A stretch of DNA of 23,726 nt from the IMG/VR virus record IMGVR_UViG_3300025012_000281, positions 1 through 23,726 of that record, one strand, 5' to 3'. Origin of the DNA: a virus. Positions 6,362 to 13,642 of the stretch are shown here, one piece after another (within the stretch, counting starts at the first letter, position 1; each line of letters opens with the position of its first letter). The position numbers were made by a program, and so were the translations under genes. The notes beneath the pieces are model-generated. The model was not told the origin of the DNA. It ran no database searches and saw only the letters and a list, made by a program, of their open reading frames with translations.

Positions 6362-6490
6362 TTATTCCTCTCTTATAATTTGTAATCTGATATATCCATC
6401 TTTTAGCACGCAATAAGATTTTATCCATTGTTTTTTTGATTCTCTTTCAAGAATCTTTTTACAATAAGGGCATTTATATTTTTTCCGCAT
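6362..6490 (-). CDS. 42-aa single zinc-knuckle protein
   Basis: The frame MRKKYKCPYCKKILERESKK begins with a C-P-Y-C pair, followed by a third Cys at 27. Upstream is GATGGA, a weaker binding site than most, inside the end of the preceding gene. The stop is 1 nt from the next start at 6361, suggesting coupling. Likely a miniature zinc-binding protein. Confidence 0.5.
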   Translation of the reverse strand: MRKKYKCPYCKKILERESKKQWIKSYCVLKDGYIRLQIIREE

Positions 6491-6701
6491 TTGGAAAATC
6501 CATCTTTAATTGTTGTTCGTTCTCATATACAACAAAGAAATTATTTTCAAAATCTTCCCATTCTTTATATTTTTCTTCATTCATCAAAACAATATATCTT
6601 TTATCTTCTGTAAATAAAACTGTTACATTTGTTCCTTTCATAAGCCAAAGGGTAAACCTCGTATATATTTTAGTAATATAATTATTAAACCATTGTCTCA
6701 T
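6474..6701 (-). CDS. 75-aa small phage protein
   Basis: The start at 6701 (MRQWFNNYITKIYTRF...) is chosen because GGAGGAATAAA lies directly before it; a longer frame to 6749 has no binding site. The N-terminus is basic and aromatic, the C-terminal half acidic with Phe/Tyr/Asn. A possible peripheral-membrane amphipathic helix is at the N-terminus. Function unknown. Confidence 0.55.
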   Translation of the reverse strand: MRQWFNNYITKIYTRFTLWLMKGTNVTVLFTEDKRYIVLMNEEKYKEWEDFENNFFVVYENEQQLKMDFPNAEKI

Positions 6702-6702
6702 T

Positions 6703-6957
6703 TTATTCCTCCGAATATTTTTCAGCAACCATAGAAGCGTAATGAGCAATTTTTACAAAGTCTCTTCTTTGTTCCCCTTCACGCACATTTTTTCCATAAC
6801 GTGCAAGGTACTTTTTAATAGTGGTTAGAAAATCACTAATTTCCCACTCAGAAACTTGGTCTTCTCCTTCATCTCCATATTGAGGAACAGTATAATTTTC
6901 AATATGAAGAAGAACTTCATCAGAAAACTTTTTCCAATTTTCTCCTCGTTTACTCAT
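6703..6957 (-). CDS. Conserved phage hypothetical, YTVPQYGD type
   Basis: 84 aa, with AAAGGAAA upstream. It contains HIENYTVPQYGDEGEDQV (18-35), followed by a helical TTIKKYLARYGKN region and RRDFVKIAHYASMVAEKY near the end. I recognise this pattern as a recurrent phage protein of unknown function often found among early genes. Soluble and helical. It overlaps the next gene upstream by 4 nt. Confidence 0.65.
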   Translation of the reverse strand: MSKRGENWKKFSDEVLLHIENYTVPQYGDEGEDQVSEWEISDFLTTIKKYLARYGKNVREGEQRRDFVKIAHYASMVAEKYSEE

Positions 6958-7217
6958 TTTATTTTCCTTTCCATTTTGAGTTTTACTTTTCCTTCTTTAA
7001 TTTTATCATTCATAGATTTTTTAATTTCTTCTACATAATCAATAACTACTTTATTTGCTTCTTCAGGCGTCATAAAGATAAGTTGTTCCTCCCCTTTTCT
7101 GGCCTGAATCCAATCTTGTTTATTTCTAAGTCTCACTTGTACTGAATATTTTGTGACCATTTTGCCGTTTTCTTTAATATAAACCTTGCACGATTTTATG
7201 TTGCCACGCTTTATCAT
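6954..7217 (-). CDS. 87-aa basic phage protein
   Basis: Start ATG at 7217 overlaps the stop of the upstream gene as ATGA, typical of this array. The product has a beta-rich N-terminal half (KVYIKENGKMVTKYSVQVRL) and a long Lys/Glu helix at the end. No family recognised. The pattern resembles small single-domain nucleic-acid-associated proteins, but this is not decisive. Confidence 0.6.
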   Translation of the reverse strand: MIKRGNIKSCKVYIKENGKMVTKYSVQVRLRNKQDWIQARKGEEQLIFMTPEEANKVVIDYVEEIKKSMNDKIKEGKVKLKMERKIK

Positions 7218-7384
7218 TTAAAGTGCCCCCCTGGTTTTTTATGTTTATCAATCTTAAAACAATTTGTATAAAAAAATCTGTAGCAATATTTAGGAAGAAA
7301 ATGGATATAAACGCCTTTCCAATATTTTCCAAAACTAAAAAACATAATATTACTATTGAACCATGATTTAAAATTATACCACAT
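7214..7384 (-). CDS. 56-aa basic aromatic protein
   Basis: The start is ATG 7384, preceded by AAAGGAG. The longer frame to 7429 would run through the end of the upstream gene. The product is basic and rich in Phe/Tyr/Trp/Lys (MWYNFKSWFNSNIMFFSFGK), and ends in HKKPGGHFK. It could sit on the membrane surface. Function unknown. Confidence 0.5.
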   Translation of the reverse strand: MWYNFKSWFNSNIMFFSFGKYWKGVYIHFLPKYCYRFFYTNCFKIDKHKKPGGHFK

Positions 7385-7397
7385 TAAACATTCTCCT

Positions 7398-7760
7398 TTA
7401 TTTTCCAATGGTAAAATTAAATGGACCAAAAATAAGGGTATATAATGTTGTGGTGCTTTTAACTTTTATCATTTTAGTTTTGCTTATTGATAAATAATAA
7501 TTTGTTCTTTCTGTTCCTTCTTCATTTTGTTTAGCCCAAATTCTGTCACCTTTTTCTGAAGCAAATGCAATTGCAAATAGGTATTTACCTATATTAAATA
7601 TTTTGTAATTTTTACATTTTTTTAATTTGTCAAATTTATCCAAAGGAATGGTTTTATTTTCTTTTATAGTGTCATTACCACTAACACATTCATCTAGGTT
7701 GCAATATGGTTCCTCTTTGTCATGGTGTTCACAATGACCATGATAACATTCTATACTCAT
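7398..7760 (-). CDS. 120-aa phage protein with Cys/His-rich N-terminus
   Basis: AAAAAGGAG precedes the ATG at 7760. The first 25 residues hold CYHGHCEHHD and two more Cys (C20, C25), a likely metal-binding cluster. The rest is a beta-rich soluble domain with WAKQNEEG and a closing TLIFGPFNFTIGK. Unrecognised family. It sits next to a membrane protein gene with no overlap (1 nt apart). Confidence 0.6.
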   Translation of the reverse strand: MSIECYHGHCEHHDKEEPYCNLDECVSGNDTIKENKTIPLDKFDKLKKCKNYKIFNIGKYLFAIAFASEKGDRIWAKQNEEGTERTNYYLSISKTKMIKVKSTTTLYTLIFGPFNFTIGK

Positions 7761-8009
7761 TTAAATATTCTCCTTTTTAATTTTATAAGCACAAAAAACA
7801 ATAAAACCAATAAACAGAGCAACCCAATATTTTTTAAAGAAAAAGTAAATATAGAAACCATCATTTCCAAGAATATAATGAATCACAAAATAAGCTACAG
7901 TAAAACCAATGCCCAAAAGAAAACCAATAAAAACAATAAGAGTACATACCCAGAAAAAATTAACTTGTATTTCCCCACTCTTGTTTTTTGATGTTAGCTC
8001 CCAATTCAT
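7761..8009 (-). CDS. 82-aa membrane protein, two helices
   Basis: ACGGAG is placed 7 nt before ATG 8009. Hydrophobic segments at about 18-46 and 62-76 give two predicted membrane helices, with polar termini and a basic C-terminus (YKIKKENI). It overlaps the upstream gene by 4 nt. A small integral membrane protein of unknown role; a holin is possible by size and topology, but it is not next to any lysis gene. Confidence 0.65.
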   Translation of the reverse strand: MNWELTSKNKSGEIQVNFFWVCTLIVFIGFLLGIGFTVAYFVIHYILGNDGFYIYFFFKKYWVALFIGFIVFCAYKIKKENI

Positions 8010-8332
8010 AATTGTTCTCCGTCAGCATTGTAAATTACTGTCTCTCTTGTGAAAGTGGTATAAATACCACCCCCCCAAGTGGTATCAGTAATCATATTAT
8101 AAGAAACTTTATCCGTTTTAACTAAATAATGAATTTGACAGCCAGCAAGAATCATGTTTCCAATTTCTACATACCAATTTGTTGATTTTGCATTTGGCTT
8201 AATTCCCAAAACAGTTTGGGCATCATGAACAGCTTTAACAGTACCAAAGACGGAACGATATTGTTTTCCATCAGGAGCAACAAAATAATTATCTGTTGTA
8301 ATCAAACATTTATCACCAATATTAATGTTCAT
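8006..8332 (-). CDS. Conserved phage protein, APDGKQYRSVFGTV type
   Basis: 108 aa, with GGAGAATAAATAAA before ATG 8332. It is beta-rich and contains CLITTDNYFVAPDGKQYRSV, NAKSTNWYVEIGNMILAG and CQIHYLVKTD, conserved blocks I recall from phage proteins of unknown function. Two Cys residues occur at 9 and near 65. Probably a soluble small domain; no catalytic motif visible. Confidence 0.65.
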   Translation of the reverse strand: MNINIGDKCLITTDNYFVAPDGKQYRSVFGTVKAVHDAQTVLGIKPNAKSTNWYVEIGNMILAGCQIHYLVKTDKVSYNMITDTTWGGGIYTTFTRETVIYNADGEQL

Positions 8333-8337
8333 TTTAT

Positions 8338-8514
8338 TTATTCTCCATAAATGGTTTTATTCCTGTGAAAACCGGGAACACTAAGTTTATAATTTAAATC
8401 TTCCTGACAATTATCACAACCTTTTAAAATTGTTTTTGGAATAATTTGATTTGAATTAATCAATAATTCTTTAACCAAACCACATTTAGGACATTCAAAT
8501 TCACGAATAGCCAT
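8338..8514 (-). CDS. 58-aa FmdB-like zinc ribbon
   Basis: Start ATG 8514 with AATGGAG upstream. The product MAIREFECPKCGLVKELL... has the N-terminal strand followed by C-P-K-C-G, then C-D-N-C at about 33-36, as in FmdB-type single zinc ribbons, whose usual start is a short Tyr-rich strand and CxxCG. It lies 5 nt upstream of the preceding gene's start in transcription order. Likely a small zinc-binding regulator or structural protein. Confidence 0.6.
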   Translation of the reverse strand: MAIREFECPKCGLVKELLINSNQIIPKTILKGCDNCQEDLNYKLSVPGFHRNKTIYGE

Positions 8515-8652
8515 TTATTTCTCCATTGAATTCATTTCATATTCTTCACAATGACCAAATGAATCTATGGTAATTTCATCAGCAGAATGACAACATCGTT
8601 TATTTTCATTCCATTTGCAGGTTGTTGCTTCACAACAATAGACACTAATCAT
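8515..8652 (-). CDS. 45-aa DUF1540-like Cys-rich protein
   Basis: The frame MISVYCCEATTCKWNENKRC continues with a CHSADEITI stretch and a final Cys near residue 35. This pattern, C...C.xN....C.a..I.I......C, matches DUF1540-type small metal-binding proteins. It overlaps the upstream gene by 8 nt. Function of the family is unknown. Confidence 0.55.
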   Translation of the reverse strand: MISVYCCEATTCKWNENKRCCHSADEITIDSFGHCEEYEMNSMEK

Positions 8653-8869
8653 TTCTTGTTTCCTTTCCAGTAAACTTTTCTTTTAGGGTGGTCATAAATC
8701 TTTTAAGCCAATGTTCAGTCATTTTTGATGATAATCTTCTTATGTCCCAAAGGTGTTTGTTTACATCGGCGGTACAACTTGAGCAAATTTGTTTTATTTT
8801 TTCAGTTTGGTATTCTTTATTTAAATCTTCTAAATGTGTTCCTGTTTTTCCACAAATATTACAAGCCAT
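8645..8869 (-). CDS. 74-aa zinc ribbon phage protein
   Basis: The start is ATG 8869 (MACNICGKTG...), preceded by AAAGGAAATTTT; a longer frame to 8884 lacks this spacing. CNIC at 3-6 and CSSC near 29-32 form a zinc ribbon, followed by a helical, positively charged half (WDIRRLSSKMTEHWLKRFM). It may be a small nucleic-acid-associated protein. It lies 11 nt after the glycosyltransferase gene's stop at 8881. Confidence 0.6.
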   Translation of the reverse strand: MACNICGKTGTHLEDLNKEYQTEKIKQICSSCTADVNKHLWDIRRLSSKMTEHWLKRFMTTLKEKFTGKETRND

Positions 8870-8880
8870 AAAATTTCCTT

Positions 8881-9696
8881 TCAAGTTTTATAATCATAAA
8901 TATATTTATCAGGGTATTTCAAGGCATTGACCAAATGAATTAATCTATCATCATCCTTGTCTTCTATAATGTTATCCCACAGTCTTGCGATTCTGCCTTG
9001 TGGATTTAAAACCCATTTATCTAAAGGCCAATTAGGGTCATTGAATGGGGTTTTATAAACTGGATTCCACTTAGGAATAGACTGTTCAATTCCTCCCCAT
9101 TTTTCAGTCATATATTGTTTATTCAAAGCAAATGATTTTCTTGATTTTAAAGCATAAATTGGATTTTTTCTAACAGTAGAAGAATATTCATGTAAAAATA
9201 AATCTTTATTTCCTTTACTGTGTAAATAATTAATTCCTGAAAGTTTTACCCTCAGTCTATAATCATCATCTTCACAATAATTCACAATATTTTCATCAAA
9301 AGTACCAACAATATCAAAACACTTTCTACTTACATAAAAACAATTAAATTGGTGGGAAGATTCTACAAAATCATATTTTTCTATTTTATAAATAAATTCT
9401 TCCCAAAACCCAGATAAAAAAGCAGTATCACTACCAACCAAAACAACACCATCAAAATCATTTTTTAAAAATGCTTCTCGTAAAATAATATTCCAACCAC
9501 CCGAAACATACCAATTATTTTTTCTTCGCAAATAAATAGAAAGATTATCTCTGTGTTTATTTATAATTGGTTCCATTTCAGGATGACGAAATCCCTGCCA
9601 TAAAACACATTTATCTACATTTTTAGGCCATGAAGAAATACATTTATCCAATAATTCTGGATTGGAAAACGCAAGTGTAGAAATTAAAATCTTCAT
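8881..9696 (-). CDS. GT-A family 2-like glycosyltransferase
   Basis: 271 aa. Start ATG 9696 follows GGAATGAAA, a weak site, two codons after the in-frame TGA of the upstream methyltransferase. The N-terminal strand ILISTLAFSNPELLDKCI, the VLVGSDTAFLSGF block with its D at 90 (metal-binding DxD-like), and GTFDENIVNYCEDDDYRLRV (131-150, with the E-D acceptor-side motif) are typical of GT2 enzymes. It would transfer a nucleotide-sugar moiety in the cytoplasm. Its acceptor is unknown. The neighbouring methyltransferases and GT2-GT9 fusion suggest that it works in a small glycan-building or glycan-decorating set. Confidence 0.8.
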   Translation of the reverse strand: MKILISTLAFSNPELLDKCISSWPKNVDKCVLWQGFRHPEMEPIINKHRDNLSIYLRRKNNWYVSGGWNIILREAFLKNDFDGVVLVGSDTAFLSGFWEEFIYKIEKYDFVESSHQFNCFYVSRKCFDIVGTFDENIVNYCEDDDYRLRVKLSGINYLHSKGNKDLFLHEYSSTVRKNPIYALKSRKSFALNKQYMTEKWGGIEQSIPKWNPVYKTPFNDPNWPLDKWVLNPQGRIARLWDNIIEDKDDDRLIHLVNALKYPDKYIYDYKT

Positions 9697-9699
9697 TTT

Positions 9700-10224
9700 T
9701 CATTCCATTATCTTTTGAACGATTAAAATACAATTGTAATCATCGTTTTCAAAATGTTCTTCAGAATGAATGATATAAAGGCTATATTCTTTGCAAAATG
9801 TTTTTACCTTTGAAATATTGCTAAGGATGTTTGTTACAAAGTTCATTCCAAATTCAGCATATTTATGTTCTGTATTTCTTATTTTTGTTTTTTGTCTATA
9901 AATGGATTCATCGGGAAAAAGGAGACAAAGATAACCATTTGGTTTAATAACTCTAAGCCATTCAATTAATACATCTTGTGGATTTAAAAAGTCCTCAATT
10001 ACATGACTACTAAAAATGTACGATAAACTATTATCAGAAAACATGGATAAATCTCTTGCATCTCCTTCTATATTTTGTGGGTCATCCCCCACTGAACTAT
10101 ATTTATCGGGCAAATCAAAGGTGATTGCAGTAGGAGTTATGGCATCACCACCATAACCAATATCTAAGCCCGTTCCCTGACAGTATTCAGTAAATAAATG
10201 GCGGTGCTTGTTTGTTTCAGACAT
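9700..10224 (-). CDS. SAM-dependent methyltransferase (type 11-like), short
   Basis: 174 aa; AAAGGAGATTTAAA precedes ATG 10224. Motif I reads GLDIGYGGDA (19-28); IEGDARDLSMFSDNSLSYIF (52-71) holds the acidic end of strand 4 and the region after it; and a VIEDFLNPQDVLIEWLRVIKP helix and loop follow (75-95). This is the order of class I methyltransferases of the Methyltransf_11 kind. The substrate is unknown. It is shorter than usual, with the usual helical cap reduced. It ends with TGA two codons before the next gene's start, in the same frame. Confidence 0.7.
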   Translation of the reverse strand: MSETNKHRHLFTEYCQGTGLDIGYGGDAITPTAITFDLPDKYSSVGDDPQNIEGDARDLSMFSDNSLSYIFSSHVIEDFLNPQDVLIEWLRVIKPNGYLCLLFPDESIYRQKTKIRNTEHKYAEFGMNFVTNILSNISKVKTFCKEYSLYIIHSEEHFENDDYNCILIVQKIME

Positions 10225-10245
10225 TTTAAATCTCCTTTATTATAT

Positions 10246-10941
10246 TTAAAATTCCCATTTATTTTTAGAAAATAGACCACAGAATTCATCCATAACGCCC
10301 ATTCCGAAAAATGCTTTTTGTGGTGGTTGAATGGAAGTCCAACTATAACCACCAAGTTTGTTGATTATTTTCCAATAATCAGGACAATTCATTGCGGTAA
10401 TATGGTGTGGGTTTCCTCTCCTATCCCCACCGGCATCATTTACAATGGTTCCAACATTTAAAAGAAAACCATATTTGGTTACTCGCATGATTTCAGAAAT
10501 AGCATTTTCCATTTTGTTTTTTGGAATCATGGAAAGAACACCCACACAATAGGACCAATCAAATTGGTCATTATCATAAGGCAGTTTATTTCTCAAATCA
10601 CAGAATTCCAAATCAATATTAAATCTTTCTTTTGCAATTATTCTTCCTGATTCAGAAAATTCACAACCTTCAGCTTTATATCCTTTATCTCTGAATTGCT
10701 GAACCATGCTGCCAGCACCAGCACCAACGTCAAGAATTGTAAAATCATTATCACCAATAAAATTATTAAACAAACGAGTAAAATAATTAATCAATTGGTG
10801 AGCACTTTTATCAATTCTGGCAGGATTTACACCATCAGAATATAGCCAATAATCTGAATTGAACGTTCTTTCAGGATAACCAGTTTTATCAAAGTTTTCC
10901 TTTTTCTTTTCCACAACGATTTGTCTTTCAGGATAAGGCAT
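10246..10941 (-). CDS. SAM-dependent methyltransferase
   Basis: 231 aa; ATG 10941 follows AAAGGAGAAAAAGTA. Motif I is FTILDVGAGAGSMVQQF (67-83), followed by YKAEGCEFSESGRIIAKERF, where E of GCEFS binds the ribose in class I methyltransferases, then DLRNKLPYDNDQFDWSYCVG (motif IV region) and a C-terminal domain with aromatic residues. It resembles sugar-chain or small-molecule methyltransferases encoded beside glycosyltransferases. An O-methylation of a glycan is a reasonable inference, but the target is not shown. Confidence 0.75.
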   Translation of the reverse strand: MPYPERQIVVEKKKENFDKTGYPERTFNSDYWLYSDGVNPARIDKSAHQLINYFTRLFNNFIGDNDFTILDVGAGAGSMVQQFRDKGYKAEGCEFSESGRIIAKERFNIDLEFCDLRNKLPYDNDQFDWSYCVGVLSMIPKNKMENAISEIMRVTKYGFLLNVGTIVNDAGGDRRGNPHHITAMNCPDYWKIINKLGGYSWTSIQPPQKAFFGMGVMDEFCGLFSKNKWEF

Positions 10942-10957
10942 TACTTTTTCTCCTTTG

Positions 10958-11086
10958 TTAGATTTTTACCCATTTATTCCAAGGAAATTTCCTAATCAGC
11001 TTATATCTTACACCACAAATACATCTGAACTCATCACCAATTTTTGCTTCTTTTGGTCTATAGCCTTTACAATTATGATAACTCAC
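10958..11086 (-). CDS. 42-aa zinc-ribbon peptide, GTG start
   Basis: The GTG at 11084-11086 overlaps the stop of the large glycosyltransferase gene as GTGA, with GAAAGGGG upstream. The product, M/V-SYHNCKGYRPKEAKIG, carries C-x-C-G near residues 22-25 and a basic, Trp-containing end. Small zinc-binding protein of unknown function, translationally coupled to the upstream gene. Confidence 0.5.
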   Translation of the reverse strand: MSYHNCKGYRPKEAKIGDEFRCICGVRYKLIRKFPWNKWVKI

Positions 11087-12627
11087 AATTTTGTACCCCT
11101 TTCAAATTTATCAATAACCATTTCCAAAGTAATATTTTCCAAACAATAAATTTTATCTCTTTTGCATTTTGTAAATACCTTTGGTGCTTCTTCCAAATCA
11201 TGGTGACAACCAGCACAAGGGTTTTTTGTTTTATCCAACCATACTACATTTGTAATTTTCCAATTGTGTACCCGCAAGTGGGGTGAAGTGCAACCAAAAA
11301 TCAAAAATGTTGGAATATTCATTGATTGTGCAAAATGGGCTAAACTTCCGTCCATTCCCAAATACATATCAGAATTATTAATTAAATTCATTGTTTGTTG
11401 GAATGTTGTTTTCCCAACTAAATTTAAACCAACGCCCAAATAATAAGATGGATTAGAACCAACTTCAATAATTGTTTTGTCTTTATATTTTTCTTTTACA
11501 TATTCAATGAATAATTTCCATCTATCCAAAGGCCATGTTCTACTTTCCCAACTTCCTTCTGAATTGACAATTATTGTATTATCTTTTTTCTTATTGTTTT
11601 TATCAATCCCGTAATAGACAGGTTTTCCTTCACCCTCTTTTAGAATAACACCAGCAGTTTCAGCATAAGCATTAATTGGATGGATATTTGGTTTTCTTTC
11701 ATATACCAGATTTAAATCAATAGTTAAGTCATATTGAAATTTATGCTTTAAGCCTTTTCCGTATTCAATAATATAAGGATTATTCACCAAACCTTGAGGA
11801 CAAGATGTTTCAAAGAATATTTGACAACTAGGATATTTTTCTTTTAAAAGCGGAAGAATACCAGTTACTAAGAAAGTGTCACCAATTGCTCCATCCCGAA
11901 TAACTAATATTCTCATAGGCTCAAATTTCCTTGTTTTAAGATATTTCTTCCATCTTTCTCTTAAAAATAAATTATTTTCCATTTCAATTTTTTTGAAATC
12001 AATGTCCACTTTTTCATTTTTAAAAGACTGATGATGTAAATGCAAAATATTTATATCAATACATTCAGCAATTTTATAACCATAATTTCTCAATCTAAGG
12101 GATAAATCAGCATCTTCACAAAAAGCGAAGTTCATGTATTTTTCTTCAAACAAACCACCAACCGTATTGACATAATCGCGATTCACAATGAAACAAGAAC
12201 CCTCGATATAATCAATTCCTTGGCTTTTCCTTGGACAACCTTTCCCATCTGAACCCAAGTAGCCATAAGCCTGTCTTGGGCCAATCTGGGCTAATCCAAA
12301 GTGTTCTTCCATTATATGGATAAACTTGTAATCCCATCCTTTTGTTTTAATAATTAAATCATTATTCAAAACGCAGAAATATTTTGATTTAGTGGAATTG
12401 AAAATATTATTATGTGCTTTGATAAATCCAAGGTTTTCTTTGTTTCTGACATATTTGATTTTTTTATGTTTTAACGAGGAAAGGTATTTTTTGGTATCTG
12501 GTCTTGAGGCATTATCAGAAATAATAAGAAGGTAATCTTCAGTGACGGTATTTTCAAGAATGGATTCAATACATTTCTTTGTTACCTCTAGTTGGTTATA
12601 AACCAATAATGAAATAATTAATCGCAT
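11083..12627 (-). CDS. GT2-GT9 fusion glycosyltransferase
   Basis: 514 aa; ATG 12627 follows AAAGGAAAAATAA. Residues 1-235 form a GT2 domain: an ISLLVYNQLEVTKKCIESIL start, DNAS at 38-41, the NND triad at 88-90, and FAFCEDADLSLRLRN at 167-181. Residues from 238 form a GT9 heptosyltransferase-like domain: MRILVIRDGAIGDTFLVTG (238-256) matches the family's N-terminal galGD motif, and GMDGSLAHFAQSMNIPTFLI near the end matches the donor-binding region. GT9 enzymes usually transfer heptose to lipopolysaccharide. The two activities in one chain would add two sugars in sequence. An internal Met238 with AAGGAA upstream could also give a separate GT9 product. The family calls are by motif. Confidence 0.8.
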   Translation of the reverse strand: MRLIISLLVYNQLEVTKKCIESILENTVTEDYLLIISDNASRPDTKKYLSSLKHKKIKYVRNKENLGFIKAHNNIFNSTKSKYFCVLNNDLIIKTKGWDYKFIHIMEEHFGLAQIGPRQAYGYLGSDGKGCPRKSQGIDYIEGSCFIVNRDYVNTVGGLFEEKYMNFAFCEDADLSLRLRNYGYKIAECIDINILHLHHQSFKNEKVDIDFKKIEMENNLFLRERWKKYLKTRKFEPMRILVIRDGAIGDTFLVTGILPLLKEKYPSCQIFFETSCPQGLVNNPYIIEYGKGLKHKFQYDLTIDLNLVYERKPNIHPINAYAETAGVILKEGEGKPVYYGIDKNNKKKDNTIIVNSEGSWESRTWPLDRWKLFIEYVKEKYKDKTIIEVGSNPSYYLGVGLNLVGKTTFQQTMNLINNSDMYLGMDGSLAHFAQSMNIPTFLIFGCTSPHLRVHNWKITNVVWLDKTKNPCAGCHHDLEEAPKVFTKCKRDKIYCLENITLEMVIDKFERGTKL

Positions 12628-12908
12628 TTATTTTTCCTTTGTTTTATTTCTTCTATTTTTCTTTGTTTTTTTCTTTTATAACTGTCCGAGTTTCTTTTAC
12701 GCAAACAGACACGACAAAGAAGATTGCTACTCTTTTCCAAACTTGGGAGCCATGTTTTTTTATTTAATTCACAACCACATTTTTTACATTTAGGTTTTCC
12801 TGTGTAACCACGTTTATGACTTCCAGTATGACAATCGAGTAATCTTTTTTGAAAAAATATCTTACCACATTCTTTACATTTAAATTCACCAAATTTTCTT
12901 TCACTCAT
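12618..12908 (-). CDS. C2H2 zinc finger plus zinc ribbon protein
   Basis: 96 aa; AAAAGGAATAAATAAA precedes ATG 12908. It contains a textbook C2H2 spacing, C11-x2-C14-x12-H27-x3-H31, followed by a second zinc site C41-x2-C44 ... C65-x2-C68. The remainder is highly basic (RKRNSDSYKRKKQRK). A nucleic-acid-binding role is likely. Prokaryotic C2H2 fingers are uncommon. It overlaps the GT fusion gene by 10 nt, so they are co-transcribed. Confidence 0.65.
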   Translation of the reverse strand: MSERKFGEFKCKECGKIFFQKRLLDCHTGSHKRGYTGKPKCKKCGCELNKKTWLPSLEKSSNLLCRVCLRKRNSDSYKRKKQRKIEEIKQRKNKCD

Positions 12909-12921
12909 TTATTTATTCCTT

Positions 12922-13110
12922 TTATTCTTCCCCCTTTGGAAGATAGTGACTTTCAATAATCAACGCCCCTACATTACCATGTAACCACTTAGGCTCAACT
13001 TTTATTATATAAATATTATGTTCATCTTTTATTTGTTTAAAGAAATCAGATAATTTTTCATGTATTATTTTTTCTACATTTATTGTTACTTCTACTTTAC
13101 CGTTTGCCAT
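12922..13110 (-). CDS. 62-aa small phage protein
   Basis: Start ATG 13110 with AAGGAGTATATATT upstream. Beta-alpha-beta pattern: VEVTINVEKII, a helix HEKLSDFFKQI, and IYIIKVEPKWLHG, ending with an acidic tail. Probably a small single-domain ferredoxin-like or dimeric fold. No family recognised. Confidence 0.55.
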   Translation of the reverse strand: MANGKVEVTINVEKIIHEKLSDFFKQIKDEHNIYIIKVEPKWLHGNVGALIIESHYLPKGEE

Positions 13111-13136
13111 AATATATACTCCTTATTAATACAAGA

Positions 13137-13187
13137 TGAAAAAGATAAAAGAAAAGGGAACAAGTTTACCAGACTCATTCCCTTTTC
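13137..13187 (-). terminator. Intrinsic terminator after the AT-hook protein gene
   Basis: GAAAAGGGAA (13151-13160) and TTCCCTTTTC (13178-13187) pair perfectly. Reading leftward, the stem is followed by a T-rich stretch (complement of 13137-13150, reading TTTTATCTTTTTC). It lies downstream of the gene ending at 13230 on the minus strand. Confidence 0.8.
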
Positions 13188-13229
13188 ATGGTGCCTTCTC
13201 TTTAAAAATTAAATAGAATAATAAAACAA

Positions 13230-13619
13230 TTACACAGAAACTTGTTTCATTTCAGTTTTTGCCTGTTGTAAACTCTGCCTAAAAGGTTTCAACATCTTCA
13301 CAAGATTCTGGCAACAAGTACGCGCATCTTTAGCCGCACTTTTATTGCTTTTCTCAATCAGAGCGCCAACATTTTCAGCCAAAGTATTGAATTGGGATTC
13401 CATAGCTTCAAATTGATTTTTAAGCGCCTTAGCATTTTTTTCGGTAATCTCGTTACGAATACCAGGTTTACGACCACGGCCTTTTACTTCCTTGATAACC
13501 GGAGCAGCAGCTTTTTTACCTTTGGCAGGTTTCGCTTCTTCAACCGGAACCACTTCAGCAGCTTTTTTAACTTTACCTTTGGCCGGGGCTTTCACCTCTT
13601 CTTTTTTAGCTTTAGCCAT
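13230..13619 (-). CDS. Lys/Ala-rich AT-hook nucleoid-like protein
   Basis: 129 aa; a strong AAAGGAGAAAGAC precedes ATG 13619. The N-terminal half is a low-complexity Lys-Ala-Pro-Val tract like histone H1 tails or Hc1-type proteins and contains the AT-hook core KGRGRKPG at 46-53. The C-terminal half is helical (IRNEITEKNAKALKNQFEAM and on), with one CC pair, and could form a coiled-coil oligomer. It would bind the minor groove of AT-rich DNA, which this genome has in abundance. A role in compaction or transcription control is inferred. It has its own strong ribosome binding site and a terminator, suggesting high, separate expression. Confidence 0.65.
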   Translation of the reverse strand: MAKAKKEEVKAPAKGKVKKAAEVVPVEEAKPAKGKKAAAPVIKEVKGRGRKPGIRNEITEKNAKALKNQFEAMESQFNTLAENVGALIEKSNKSAAKDARTCCQNLVKMLKPFRQSLQQAKTEMKQVSV

Positions 13620-13642
13620 TGTCTTTCTCCTTTGATTTCATG

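Noticed and set aside
10164-10355. A 63-codon leftward frame between the methyltransferases
   Set aside because: It overlaps the ends of both methyltransferase genes in another frame and has no ribosome binding site.
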